A stretch of DNA of 7,029 bases from Candidatus Methanoplasma sp. (GTDB taxonomy: Archaea; Thermoplasmatota; Thermoplasmata; Methanomassiliicoccales; Methanomethylophilaceae), in NCBI GenBank assembly GCA_031274665.1, contig JAISPV010000007.1, forward strand, positions 1 through 7,029. Direction: 5' to 3'. The notes under the pieces were generated by a model. The model was not told the DNA's origin. It saw only the letters and a list, made by a program, of their open reading frames with translations, and made no database searches. This document shows, piece after piece, positions 1 to 6,170 of the stretch. Both the position numbers and the translations under genes were made by a program. How positions within the stretch are numbered: position 1 is the first letter of the stretch; each line of letters starts with the position of its first letter.

Positions 1-765
1 TGCATGGATGTCAGTTATGTCCCCGCCTATGAACGCGGTCCCCTCGAAATCGATCTGCGTCCTTTTCCTCAGGTCGATCAGGAAGTATGCTTTCTCGTTG
101 GCTCCGACCGTTTTGATATTTCTGATCATGTCCGAAACGTAAAGCTCTTTTATTTTATCGGTGAAGACGTCGTCCAGCGTCTTTATCATTTCCACTTCGT
201 CATTTTGTAGTTTTATGGGTACGTTCAGCTCATATTCGTGTCCGGGCATTTTCAGGTTCGTTATCCTGCGTGCCATCTCCCGGAGGGCCTTTGCTTCCTG
301 TCTGTTTATCGGATGATCGTCGAAAGAAAGATCGGTACAGTCGACCAGCGCCCTCGGGAGATCGATCTTTTCGCAGATGCTCATGACGTTATGCTCATAG
401 GAAGATGTTGTGACGAACGTCGGCAGAGTGTGCAGCATGTGCCCCATCACTCTTTTTGCCTCGGGCGTGAGGTTCAGTGCCCTCTCGCAGTGTTCCATCG
501 CTGTGTAATCTGTCGCACCGAACGCTTTCAGGAAAGGCGCGATGAATCTCGTTGTGTTCCCGGAACGCCCGTCCGAACGATTCAGCACGTAAGCGACCAT
601 ATCATCATATCTGGAGATCAGGTCGTAGAACTTGTCACCCTTTGCAATGAACCATTGGCACAGGTCCCTGGAACTGTTGTTCAGCTGAAGGAACCCCTTG
701 CAGCTGCAGACCAGCTGTTTGTCGTGCGTAAGGCCAAGTTCCACAAGCGGGTCATACTCGTTCAT
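1..765 (-). CDS. EhaR/COG4030-like HAD-superfamily protein, C-terminus cut by window edge
   Basis: Reading from ATG at 765 to the left edge gives 255 residues with no stop, so the C-terminus is missing. I recognise the archaeal HAD family that includes EhaR, a protein named from the Eha hydrogenase cluster of methanogens and of unknown function: CQWFIAKGDKFYDLISRYDD (residues 36-55), the FIAPFLKAFGAT stretch (74-85), FVTTSSYEH (117-125, HAD motif II position), GANEKA with K225 (motif III lysine) and FIGGDITD (245-252, motif IV acids). Motif I is abnormal: residues 20-24 read CSCKG where relatives, as I remember them, have an Asp and a Glu before this Gly, so the nucleophilic Asp is Ser21 and the acid is Lys23. 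The protein may therefore not be a phosphatase. The start follows the formyltransferase stop by 9 bases, with GAAGGTG four bases before ATG, indicating the last visible gene of the archease operon. No signal peptide or membrane segment is seen. Family assignment is from memory; the reading frame is certain. Confidence 0.8.
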   Translation of the reverse strand, partial: MNEYDPLVELGLTHDKQLVCSCKGFLQLNNSSRDLCQWFIAKGDKFYDLISRYDDMVAYVLNRSDGRSGNTTRFIAPFLKAFGATDYTAMEHCERALNLTPEAKRVMGHMLHTLPTFVTTSSYEHNVMSICEKIDLPRALVDCTDLSFDDHPINRQEAKALREMARRITNLKMPGHEYELNVPIKLQNDEVEMIKTLDDVFTDKIKELYVSDMIRNIKTVGANEKAYFLIDLRKRTQIDFEGTAFIGGDITDIHA

Positions 766-774
766 CAGACACCT

Positions 775-1638
775 TCAAAGCGATCTTTCCACATCGGAGG
801 TCGCGTCGTACGGCCTCTCCAGTGTCTTGCCGCCCTCTACCAGTTCCTTATTCTCGATCTTCACTTTCCCCGAGGCGAACAATCCGATGGTGGAAACGAT
901 CAGCGGCAGCTCGCGTTTGGCGCCTTCTCCCCTGATCTTCTTGAAAAGCGGTTCTTCGGTGCCTTCCGCTTTGATCACTGCCTCCAGCGACGACGAGGCG
1001 ATCTTTTTCTCAATGTTCTTCCAAAGCCTGTCGAATCCCCTGCCCCTGATGGGGTATCTGCAGTATGTGAGTGCGGCACCCCTGTCCCATTCTTCCGTGC
1101 AGATGTGGATCATCACGCCGTGCTCGTCCGCCCTTTGCCTTATCAGTTCCCATATCACTTCCTCCCAGGTCCCTTTGGGGCCGTCCGGGAGCGCGGGGTG
1201 GAGGTTGATCATGTCATATGCTTTGCAGGTCGCGTCGTCCATCCACAGCATGTATCCGGCAAGCACGCCGAGGTCGAATTCGTATTTTCCGGTAAGCTCT
1301 CTGAGCTTCTTTCCGTATTCGTCCCTCCAGGCCTTCTCGTCTGTCTTACGTAAATCGGGGCGGAATTCCTTCCAGGACAGTTTTATCAATGGGATCCCAT
1401 AACTTTCGACCATGTCGAAGAACAACTGCCGCTGTTCTTTTTTCGGATTGGGATCCTCCTCGTTGTTCCAGTTGCAGAACACAAAAGAGATATCGACGTC
1501 TATCAGTCCGCGCTTCTTCCTTTCCATTACCGCTTTCAGAAGGTTCCTGGAACCCGGACCCCTTCCCGTGGAGAACCACCCTAGTCTGAGCATGATATCG
1601 TTCAACGGAAAGTTATGAGAGTATATTTCTTTATACAT
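775..1638 (-). CDS. PurN-like formyltransferase-family protein
   Basis: The 287-residue product has the formyltransferase (GART) fold signature. An N-terminal glycine-rich loop, STGRGPGSRN (23-32), matches the phosphate-binding loop of PurN. The catalytic triad of the family is present as N145 and H147 in NLHPALP and D185 in EEWDRG, with spacing close to that of E. coli PurN (N106, H108, D144). PurN itself transfers a formyl group from 10-formyltetrahydrofolate to glycinamide ribonucleotide in purine synthesis. This protein is longer than PurN (about 210 residues), with an extra C-terminal part after about residue 200, and HPALP is followed by DGPKGTW instead of the usual LLP/F-x-G sequence. 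It is thus a divergent subgroup and the formyl acceptor is uncertain. ATG 1638 overlaps the archease stop by 8 bases, implying translational coupling; a TTG at 1641 and an internal ATG at 1593, immediately before LRLGWFSTG, are alternative starts. No tRNA-binding domain of methionyl-tRNA formyltransferase is recognisable. Confidence 0.8.
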   Translation of the reverse strand: MYKEIYSHNFPLNDIMLRLGWFSTGRGPGSRNLLKAVMERKKRGLIDVDISFVFCNWNNEEDPNPKKEQRQLFFDMVESYGIPLIKLSWKEFRPDLRKTDEKAWRDEYGKKLRELTGKYEFDLGVLAGYMLWMDDATCKAYDMINLHPALPDGPKGTWEEVIWELIRQRADEHGVMIHICTEEWDRGAALTYCRYPIRGRGFDRLWKNIEKKIASSSLEAVIKAEGTEEPLFKKIRGEGAKRELPLIVSTIGLFASGKVKIENKELVEGGKTLERPYDATSDVERSL

Positions 1639-2038
1639 CAAAGATGACCGTCACCGACGGTTCGCCCGGGTCCACGGACATCATATGGAAGGTCACCGCC
1701 TTGATCTCCGACCTTATGCGGTGCCTGTTCCTGTCAAGGACCTCTCCCTTTCCTCTGCATATCACTTTGTCGCCGTCAAAGGAAACGTCAAGCTCGCACA
1801 TCACGACCCCGTCGCAATCTTCGAGGAAGAGCAGTTCTGATAAAAAAGAATAAAGCCGGTCTTCGAGGTCGTCACCGGAGGTCTCGACCTCAAATGTCTC
1901 GGCAGGCCCCACTCCGGAAAGGTCGACGGTCTGATCGAAGAGCGCATAGCCTGCATTGGCGAAACACTCTTCCAGCGTATCCCCGTAAGCTTTGACCATG
2001 AGGTCCGCCGTATGGTCGATCAGTTCATATCTTTTCAC
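1631..2038 (-). CDS. Archease, activator of the RtcB tRNA-splicing ligase
   Basis: Archease is a small metal-binding protein that helps the RNA ligase RtcB undergo guanylylation and turn over, so it supports tRNA splicing and RNA repair in the cytoplasm. The 135-residue product shows the family hallmarks: YELIDHTADLMVKAYG at 4-19, including the HTAD motif with the metal-ligand Asp12; the helix LEECFANAGYALF (22-34); EIKAVTFHMM at 111-120; and a terminal VIFDV with Asp134, which I take as the second conserved acid. Length is normal for the family. I chose GTG 2038 over an upstream in-frame ATG at 2071 because family members begin close to the (M)xRYExxDHTAD sequence and because a TATA-like box lies inside the longer version, about 24 bases before this GTG. 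It heads the operon with the formyltransferase and HAD genes. RtcB is not in the window. Confidence 0.93.
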   Translation of the reverse strand: MKRYELIDHTADLMVKAYGDTLEECFANAGYALFDQTVDLSGVGPAETFEVETSGDDLEDRLYSFLSELLFLEDCDGVVMCELDVSFDGDKVICRGKGEVLDRNRHRIRSEIKAVTFHMMSVDPGEPSVTVIFDV

Positions 2039-2056
2039 ACTTCCAGATATGGCGGA

Positions 2057-2067
2057 GAAGTATAATG
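2057..2067 (-). promoter_or_regulatory. TATA-like box for the archease operon
   Basis: On the minus strand the sequence reads CATTATACTTC. Its centre is about 24 bases upstream of GTG 2038, the distance at which archaeal transcription normally starts. The transcript would then begin at or next to the start codon (leaderless), which fits the absence of a Shine-Dalgarno site there. No transcript evidence is available; this is inference from spacing. Confidence 0.5.
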
Positions 2068-2098
2068 GCATTGCCGTCCCCCGCCGTGTGCGTTAAAC

Positions 2099-2107
2099 CT
2101 TAATATC
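2099..2107 (+). promoter_or_regulatory. TATA-like box for nadX
   Basis: CTTAATATC, preceded by the purine-rich AAAC stretch where a BRE element would lie, is centred about 24 bases upstream of ATG 2127. This predicts transcription starting at the ATG itself, a leaderless mRNA. It lies back to back with the archease promoter in the 88-base divergent gap. Confidence 0.5.
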
Positions 2108-2126
2108 AATCATCAGATTGTACGCC

Positions 2127-2933
2127 ATGCGCATAACCATCGTCGGCTGCGGCTCGATCGGCTCCAAGCTTGCAAAGGCAGCCGATGCGATGAGTGAGGT
2201 CAAAAGGATCTACCTAATGGACAAAAGAAAAGAGGTCGCCGAAAGGGTGGCGGCAACTCTGAACAAAGGGATAATAATAAATTCGGTCGAAGAGGAACTG
2301 TACCACACGGATCTTGTTATCGAGGCGGCTTCGCAGGAGGCGGCGAAAGAGATCCTTCCGAAGGTCGTGGCGAGAGGCGTAGACATTATGATAATGTCGG
2401 TAGGTTCTCTTGTCGACGATGAGTTCAGGAGCATGGTGTTCGAGAAGGCCAGGGTCAGCGAGGCGAAGGTATACATCCCGACAGGCGCACTCTGCGGCTG
2501 CGACGGCCTCAGGTCGGCCTCCACAGGCGGGCTGGACGAGGTCGAGCTCATCACAATGAAAGGCCCGAAGAGCCTGCTCGGCGTGGAGTACATGGAGAGC
2601 AGAGGGATCGACGTGGAGAAGATCACCGAGAAGACCGTCATTTACACAGGTTATGCCAGAGAGGCCGTGAAACTGTTCCCGAGGAACATAAACGTGGCCG
2701 CTACCGTAAGTCTTCTCGGAATCGGTTTTGATAAAACAAAGGTGACAGTGGTCGTCGACCCGGAGATAAAGAGCAACTCCCACGAACTGAGGATCAGGGG
2801 GGAGTTCGGGAACATGACATGCCACACGTACAACTATCCGGAGCCGGACAACCCCAAGACATCCCACCTGGCAACCCTTTCCGCCATATCGGCGCTGAAG
2901 AGGATAGTACGAAACGAGTGGTTCGGCATCTGA
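2127..2933 (+). CDS. nadX: L-aspartate dehydrogenase
   Basis: Aspartate dehydrogenase oxidises L-aspartate with NAD(P)+ to iminoaspartate/oxaloacetate; in organisms lacking NadB this feeds quinolinate synthase NadA in de novo NAD synthesis. The 268 residues match the family in length and layout: an N-terminal Rossmann fold starting MRITIVGCGSIG with the dinucleotide motif at 7-12, IEAASQEAA (66-74), the substrate-side motif IPTGALCGCDGLRSA (117-131), FPRNINVAAT (184-193), SNSHEL with H219, which I take to be the conserved active-site histidine, and NPKTSHLATLSAI (242-254) near the C-terminus. ATG 2127 is chosen rather than TTG 2118 because it opens directly at the first beta strand and lies at the right distance from a TATA-like box. 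It is divergent from archease and apparently monocistronic: the next gene on this strand is 476 bases away. NadA is not in the window. Confidence 0.93.
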   Translation: MRITIVGCGSIGSKLAKAADAMSEVKRIYLMDKRKEVAERVAATLNKGIIINSVEEELYHTDLVIEAASQEAAKEILPKVVARGVDIMIMSVGSLVDDEFRSMVFEKARVSEAKVYIPTGALCGCDGLRSASTGGLDEVELITMKGPKSLLGVEYMESRGIDVEKITEKTVIYTGYAREAVKLFPRNINVAATVSLLGIGFDKTKVTVVVDPEIKSNSHELRIRGEFGNMTCHTYNYPEPDNPKTSHLATLSAISALKRIVRNEWFGI

Positions 2934-3123
2934 GGTCCCGTTGCCTGTTAAGCGGCCGATCGCGCGGAAAAATCTGAAAACAGTATTTCCGAGCATCGCT
3001 TATGTCAAAATAGGAGGAGTAACGGCCCCCGAGGGGGCGGGGACCGGGCCCCTTACGGGAACCATTCGGCCATCTTTTCAAGGAATATCGAGATCGGTAA
3101 CGATCGTAACATCCCCCGGGGCG

Positions 3124-3201
3124 ACGGCGGTCCTTATCCGGAACCGACCCGGCCGGATCATGCATACGCACCTCCTGCCGGGTCGGTTCCGTGCTCGCCG
3201 T
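3124..3201. repeat. Long inverted repeat / stem-loop with an SD-like loop
   Basis: Arms 3139-3153 (CGGAACCGACCCGGC) and 3177-3191 are perfect reverse complements over 15 bp. An outer 6-bp stem (3124-3129 with 3196-3201, ACGGCG/CGCCGT) extends it across an internal loop of 9 and 4 bases. The 23-base apical loop (3154-3176) contains CACCTCCT on the plus strand, i.e. AGGAGGTG, a complete Shine-Dalgarno sequence, on the minus strand, where ATG codons follow 3 and 7 bases later. The pairing is directly visible; which strand is transcribed, and any function, are unknown. There is no T-tract after either arm, so a simple terminator is unlikely. Confidence 0.75.
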
Positions 3202-3377
3202 GTTGAAAGTTGCGGTGAACCCGAACTGCCCAACTACCGGCATTTTGCCGATATTCCGTAAACGAATTAAACGGGCCGCTATAATTGTAATATAATTGCG
3301 GCAGGAACAGCGGGCGGCCGATGTTCCAGACCGACGCTCCAATTTCATCATCACACAATGAGGCAGCATCCGGGCAA

Positions 3378-3387
3378 ACATTTTAGT
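3378..3387 (+). promoter_or_regulatory. Weak TATA-like box for the M24 peptidase gene
   Basis: ACATTTTAGT, in an otherwise GC-richer stretch, is centred about 27 bases before ATG 3410. No Shine-Dalgarno sequence precedes the ATG, so a leaderless transcript is the simplest reading. The match to a TATA consensus is only partial. Confidence 0.35.
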
Positions 3388-3409
3388 CCGTGTTTCCTCA
3401 TTATCACGT

Positions 3410-4498
3410 ATGGAAAGGTCCCGCGCCGAAAGGCTGATATCCAACGCGGAAGGTCTCGATGCTATCGTCATACTAAATGACGGGGTCCCGTTCCTGGATT
3501 CCACTTTCTGGTATCTTACGGAGCTGACGGGAGGTTCTTTCGAAGGGTCCATGGCCGTCATCGGCAAGGGCGGAGACCTGAACGTCATCGTCAGCGTCCT
3601 GGAGGAGGAGACCGCATCCTCCGGACGGGGGAACATCTGCGTTTATCACAACCGCGAAGAAAGGGATAACTTTCTCAAGGAAGCATTGAAAGGCGCCGGT
3701 AAGGTGGGGTTCAACACCGGCAGCGCCTCATATGCGATGGTAGAGTATGTGAAGAAAACGGTCAAAGGGATCAAGATCGCCGATGCCAGATCGGCCATAT
3801 CCTCGACCGTCTCGGTGAAAGACCGCAAAGAGATAGAATCGACGAGGAAAGCATGCAAGATATCGTCGCAGGTCGCCGGAGAGATACCGGGCATGCTCTC
3901 GGAAGGCGTGACCGAGAAGGAGATCGCTTTTAGGATCGACATGAGGATGAGGGAGCTCGGCGGGACAGGGAACGCTTTCGACACCATCTCCGCGTTCGGC
4001 GCGAACAGTTCGAAGCCCCATCATTCTCCGACCGACCATAAGCTCGGGAGAGGCGACACGGCGCTCTTCGATTTCGGCACTAAATATGATAGATACTGCT
4101 CTGACATGACCAGGACGGTCTTCCTCTCAAGGCCGCCGGAGATCTTGGAAAGAGCATATGAGATCGTTCTTGAGGCTCAGGCCGCGGGCATCGAGAAATA
4201 TAAGGACGGGGCGCCGGCAAAGGACGCGGACCTTGCCGCAAGAGAAATAATAGACGCGACCGAGTTCAAAGGGAAGTTCATACATTCTTTCGGCCACGGA
4301 ATAGGGATGGAAGTTCATCAGGACATATCCGTCTCACCGAAGTCGGAACAGATATTGAAAGAGGGGAACATCGTGTCCGCAGAGCCCGGGATATACATCC
4401 CCGGCGTCGGGGGGATAAGGATAGAGGACACATGTCTGATCACCAATAGAGGATGCGAAAGGCTTACCGATTTTGACAGAAGGATCACGTTCGTCTGA
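3410..4498 (+). CDS. Xaa-Pro aminopeptidase/dipeptidase, M24 metallopeptidase family
   Basis: This 362-residue protein belongs to the pita-bread-fold peptidases that remove residues next to proline, using two divalent metal ions. An N-terminal creatinase-like domain (about 1-135) precedes the catalytic domain (about 140-362). All five metal ligands of the family are visible: D221 in LFDFGTKYD, D232 in CSDMTRT, H296 in HSFGHGIGMEVHQ, E325 in SAEPGIYIPG and E339 in RIEDT. H204 in KPHHSPT corresponds to the conserved substrate-side histidine. Length is typical of archaeal PepQ/PepP-type enzymes (about 350-360), and there is no signal peptide, so it should act in the cytoplasm on peptides. Sequence alone does not separate aminopeptidase from prolidase. 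The stop codon abuts the stop of the convergent gene at 4499 with no intervening base. Confidence 0.92.
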   Translation: MERSRAERLISNAEGLDAIVILNDGVPFLDSTFWYLTELTGGSFEGSMAVIGKGGDLNVIVSVLEEETASSGRGNICVYHNREERDNFLKEALKGAGKVGFNTGSASYAMVEYVKKTVKGIKIADARSAISSTVSVKDRKEIESTRKACKISSQVAGEIPGMLSEGVTEKEIAFRIDMRMRELGGTGNAFDTISAFGANSSKPHHSPTDHKLGRGDTALFDFGTKYDRYCSDMTRTVFLSRPPEILERAYEIVLEAQAAGIEKYKDGAPAKDADLAAREIIDATEFKGKFIHSFGHGIGMEVHQDISVSPKSEQILKEGNIVSAEPGIYIPGVGGIRIEDTCLITNRGCERLTDFDRRITFV

Positions 4499-4876
4499 TC
4501 AGAACGCTTTCTCGATCGTGATGGGCTGACGGTCGCCCGCATGCTCCATCGACGAACAGTCTTCGATGATGCGGCCGATCCTCATCACCGGATAACGCGA
4601 AACAGGAAGGCCGTCATCGCCGCTCAACGGCGTGGGGCCGAAGAATATACATAATGCGCCGACACCCGGCCAGTAAGCGATATCGCCCGTATCCAGCTTT
4701 GTTACCAGACCCCCGGGTTCGGCATTGCCGACGGGCATCTCGAAGTATATCTGACACCCAAGCATGTTTATCCGTGTAGTAAAAGGTAAAGAGAGCCAGA
4801 CGGCGTTGGAGATATCCGAGTCATCAAGTTCGGCAAGATATTCGCCGTTCCTTGTCCTAATGCGGATCCTGCTCAT
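4499..4876 (-). CDS. Cyclophilin-like fold protein (DUF369/TM1367 type)
   Basis: The 125-residue product resembles the small cyclophilin-like family exemplified by Thermotoga TM1367 (Pfam Cyclophil_like, formerly DUF369). Evidence: INMLGCQIYFEMPV (36-49) and the hallmark block GDIAYWPGVGALCIFFGPTP (64-83), followed by PVMRIGRIIED (96-106). The length is right for a single-domain member. These proteins share the cyclophilin beta-barrel but lack established prolyl isomerase activity, and their role is unknown; the protein should be soluble and cytoplasmic. Its ATG lies 20 bases after the ilvC stop, so it may be co-transcribed with ilvC. However, an A/T run (AAAATAAAACC on the minus strand, about 20-29 bases upstream of the ATG, at the ilvC stop) could serve as its own TATA box, and no good Shine-Dalgarno site is seen. 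Confidence 0.87.
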   Translation of the reverse strand: MSRIRIRTRNGEYLAELDDSDISNAVWLSLPFTTRINMLGCQIYFEMPVGNAEPGGLVTKLDTGDIAYWPGVGALCIFFGPTPLSGDDGLPVSRYPVMRIGRIIEDCSSMEHAGDRQPITIEKAF

Positions 4877-4896
4877 CGCCGTCAGCCTTTATGGTT

Positions 4897-5880
4897 TTAT
4901 TTTCTTTCGAAGAGACGTCTTATTTCTTTGCCGACCACTTCGAGCTGCAGCTTCTTCTCGTCCTCTTCCATTTTCTTGAGGTTGACGAGACCCATCTTCC
5001 ACTCGTTGCGCCATTCGTCCTTGAACTTGCCGGATTCGATCTCACTGAGTATCAGTTTCATACCTTTCTCCGACTCGGGCGTTATTACTCTGTCCCTTCT
5101 TGTAAGTCCGCCGTACTCCGCCGTGTTGGAGACGACGTGCCACATCAGCTCAAAACCGCCCCTGTTGATGAGGTCATCGATGAGCTTCACTTCATGCAGC
5201 ACCTCGAAATAGGCCATTTCGGGGGGATATCCCGCCTCGACCAATGTCTTGAACCCGGCCTTGATGAGTGCTGTCAATCCTCCGCAGAGGACCGCCTGCT
5301 CTCCGAAGAGGTCGGTCTTCGTCTCGTTGTCGAAGGTCGTCTCGAACACTCCCGCGCGGGTCGCTCCGAGGCCTTTTGCAAGTGCCAGAGCGATCTTCTT
5401 TGCGTTGCCGGTCGCATCCTGGTGTACGCAGACAAGTGCGGGGACGCCGAATCCCTGAAGGAACACTTCTCTTTCAATATCGCCGGGGGCCTTCGGCGCC
5501 ATCATTATGACGTCGACGTCCTTCGGCGGATCAATGAGCTTGAATGTTATCGCGAATCCGTGGGCGAAATCAAGTGCTGCGCCCTTCTTTATGTTCGGTT
5601 CTATGTACTGTTTGTAAATGTCAGGCTGAACCTCGTCCGGAAGCAGCACCATCACGACGTCCGCTCCTTTCACAGCGTCGGCTAGCTCGGCCACTTTGAG
5701 GCCGTCCTCCTTGGCCTTGTTCCAGGATCTTCCGTCCTTTCTCACTCCGACCGTCACGTCCATTCCGGAATCGTGTATACAGAGTGCCTGCGCTCTCCCC
5801 TGTGCTCCGTATCCCAGCACGGAGATCTTCTTTCCTTTTAGGACATTCAAGTCCACATCCGAGTCGTGGTAAATGTGCAT
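4897..5880 (-). CDS. ilvC: Ketol-acid reductoisomerase
   Basis: This enzyme catalyses the second common step of valine, leucine and isoleucine synthesis: Mg2+-dependent alkyl migration and NAD(P)H reduction of acetolactate or acetohydroxybutyrate. The 327 residues fit the short class I form. The Rossmann domain carries VLGYGAQGRAQA (21-32) and the cofactor-specificity loop VRKDGRSWNKA (46-56), where R47 and S52 could hold the 2'-phosphate of NADPH; Asp49 makes that preference uncertain. DFAHGFAI (104-111) includes H107 and is followed by K130 in APKAPG. The knotted C-terminal domain has the metal ligands D190 and E194 (TDLFGEQ) and E226 and E230 (FEVLHE), plus S251 in SNTAEYG, all at canonical positions. 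ATG 5880 is preferred over TTG 5898 because AAGGTGG lies five bases before it. ilvB, ilvN and ilvD are not adjacent; only the cyclophilin-fold gene follows. Confidence 0.96.
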   Translation of the reverse strand: MHIYHDSDVDLNVLKGKKISVLGYGAQGRAQALCIHDSGMDVTVGVRKDGRSWNKAKEDGLKVAELADAVKGADVVMVLLPDEVQPDIYKQYIEPNIKKGAALDFAHGFAITFKLIDPPKDVDVIMMAPKAPGDIEREVFLQGFGVPALVCVHQDATGNAKKIALALAKGLGATRAGVFETTFDNETKTDLFGEQAVLCGGLTALIKAGFKTLVEAGYPPEMAYFEVLHEVKLIDDLINRGGFELMWHVVSNTAEYGGLTRRDRVITPESEKGMKLILSEIESGKFKDEWRNEWKMGLVNLKKMEEDEKKLQLEVVGKEIRRLFERK

Positions 5881-5920
5881 TTTTTCCACCTTGAGCAAAG
5901 AGGTTCAGTTCTTTGACACA

Positions 5921-5933
5921 CTAATACTTATCG
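5921..5933 (-). promoter_or_regulatory. Possible TATA box for ilvC
   Basis: The minus strand reads CGATAAGTATTAG about 45 bases upstream of ATG 5880. Transcription about 25 bases downstream would give a 5' leader of about 20 bases carrying the AAGGTGG ribosome-binding site, so unlike nadX and archease this gene would not be leaderless. The TATA match is imperfect. Confidence 0.35.
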
Positions 5934-6130
5934 CAGACCATACGGCGGGGTTGTCAGAGCAAAGAATGGAGAGAACATGCATCAGTCAGATTTTTCTTTC
6001 TTGACTGTTGTTCATATCGTCTCGGTGTACTGGGACCAACTCGGAGGAAATCGTCCGCAAAGAAGAGAGGTCAATGTCTTCATAGCGATGTGCGAGGACA
6101 TCCCTAAACTTTGTGACAACTGTATCATCT

Positions 6131-6150
6131 TTTTTCGATATAACGAAAAC
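6131..6150. promoter_or_regulatory. Upstream operator-like palindrome, copy 1
   Basis: The sequence is TTTTTCG-ATATAA-CGAAAAC. Arms TTTTCG and CGAAAA are perfect 6-bp inverted repeats around an ATATAA core. It matches copy 2 in 19 of 20 positions and lies exactly 40 bp upstream in the same orientation. It is placed as a distal operator of the AAA ATPase gene. Confidence 0.7.
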
Positions 6151-6170
6151 TCAATGTGATTATTCAATTA

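Larger units (their letters stand above)
2934..3409. other. Structured 476-base gap without a convincing gene
   Basis: No frame on either strand gives a recognisable protein; the open frames here are rich in Arg, Gly and Pro and run into neighbouring genes, as expected of GC-rich non-coding DNA. What it does hold: a G/C-tract cluster at 3024-3052 able to form two tandem hairpins (GCCCC/GGGGC around CGAG, then GGGG/CCCC); a 5-bp hairpin closed by a GTAA tetraloop of GNRA type at 3092-3105; the long hairpin at 3124-3201 listed separately; and an AT-rich stretch at 3280-3298 containing the direct repeat TATAATTG twice, 11 bases apart, which could hold a promoter. I looked for conserved cores of RNase P RNA, SRP RNA and tRNA and saw none. 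Confidence 0.6.

Noticed and set aside
238..1353. Long plus-strand open frame of 371 codons opposite the HAD and formyltransferase genes
   Set aside because: It lies antisense to two recognisable genes with intact motifs, and its own translation (rich in His, Arg, Val and Cys) resembles no family.
3078..3161. 27-codon minus-strand frame behind AGGAGGTG in the hairpin loop
   Set aside because: The ribosome-binding site is excellent, but the peptide is unrecognisable and very short; kept only as part of the hairpin finding, not called as a gene.
3140..3190. 16S rRNA 3' end or tRNA remnant, suggested by GGATCA...CACCTCCT and GGTTCC
   Set aside because: The conserved 16S sequence upstream of the 3' end is absent, 8 extra bases split the match, and no tRNA cloverleaf can be folded.
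2941..3261. Plus-strand TTG-initiated frame of 106 codons after nadX
   Set aside because: No family resemblance apart from a chance GGVTAPEG string recalling the ArgJ N-terminus; the rest does not continue as ArgJ, and the region is better explained by structured non-coding sequence.
3276..3301. CCGC/GCGG inverted repeat around an AT-rich centre as a terminator or operator
   Set aside because: Only four clean terminal base pairs; the AT-rich inside is a direct rather than an inverted repeat, so it is not a convincing hairpin.
2794..3636. Minus-strand open frame of 280 codons spanning the gap and both flanking genes
   Set aside because: It runs antisense through the ends of nadX and the peptidase gene, is Arg/Pro/Ser-rich, and shows no domain.
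4891..5685. 264-codon plus-strand frame opposite ilvC
   Set aside because: Shadow of ilvC, whose metal ligands and motifs are all intact on the minus strand.
5977..6159. 60-codon plus-strand frame with GGAG five bases before ATG
   Set aside because: No similarity to a known protein, and it ends just past palindrome 1, so its 3' end is shared with a regulatory site; random open frames of this size are common.
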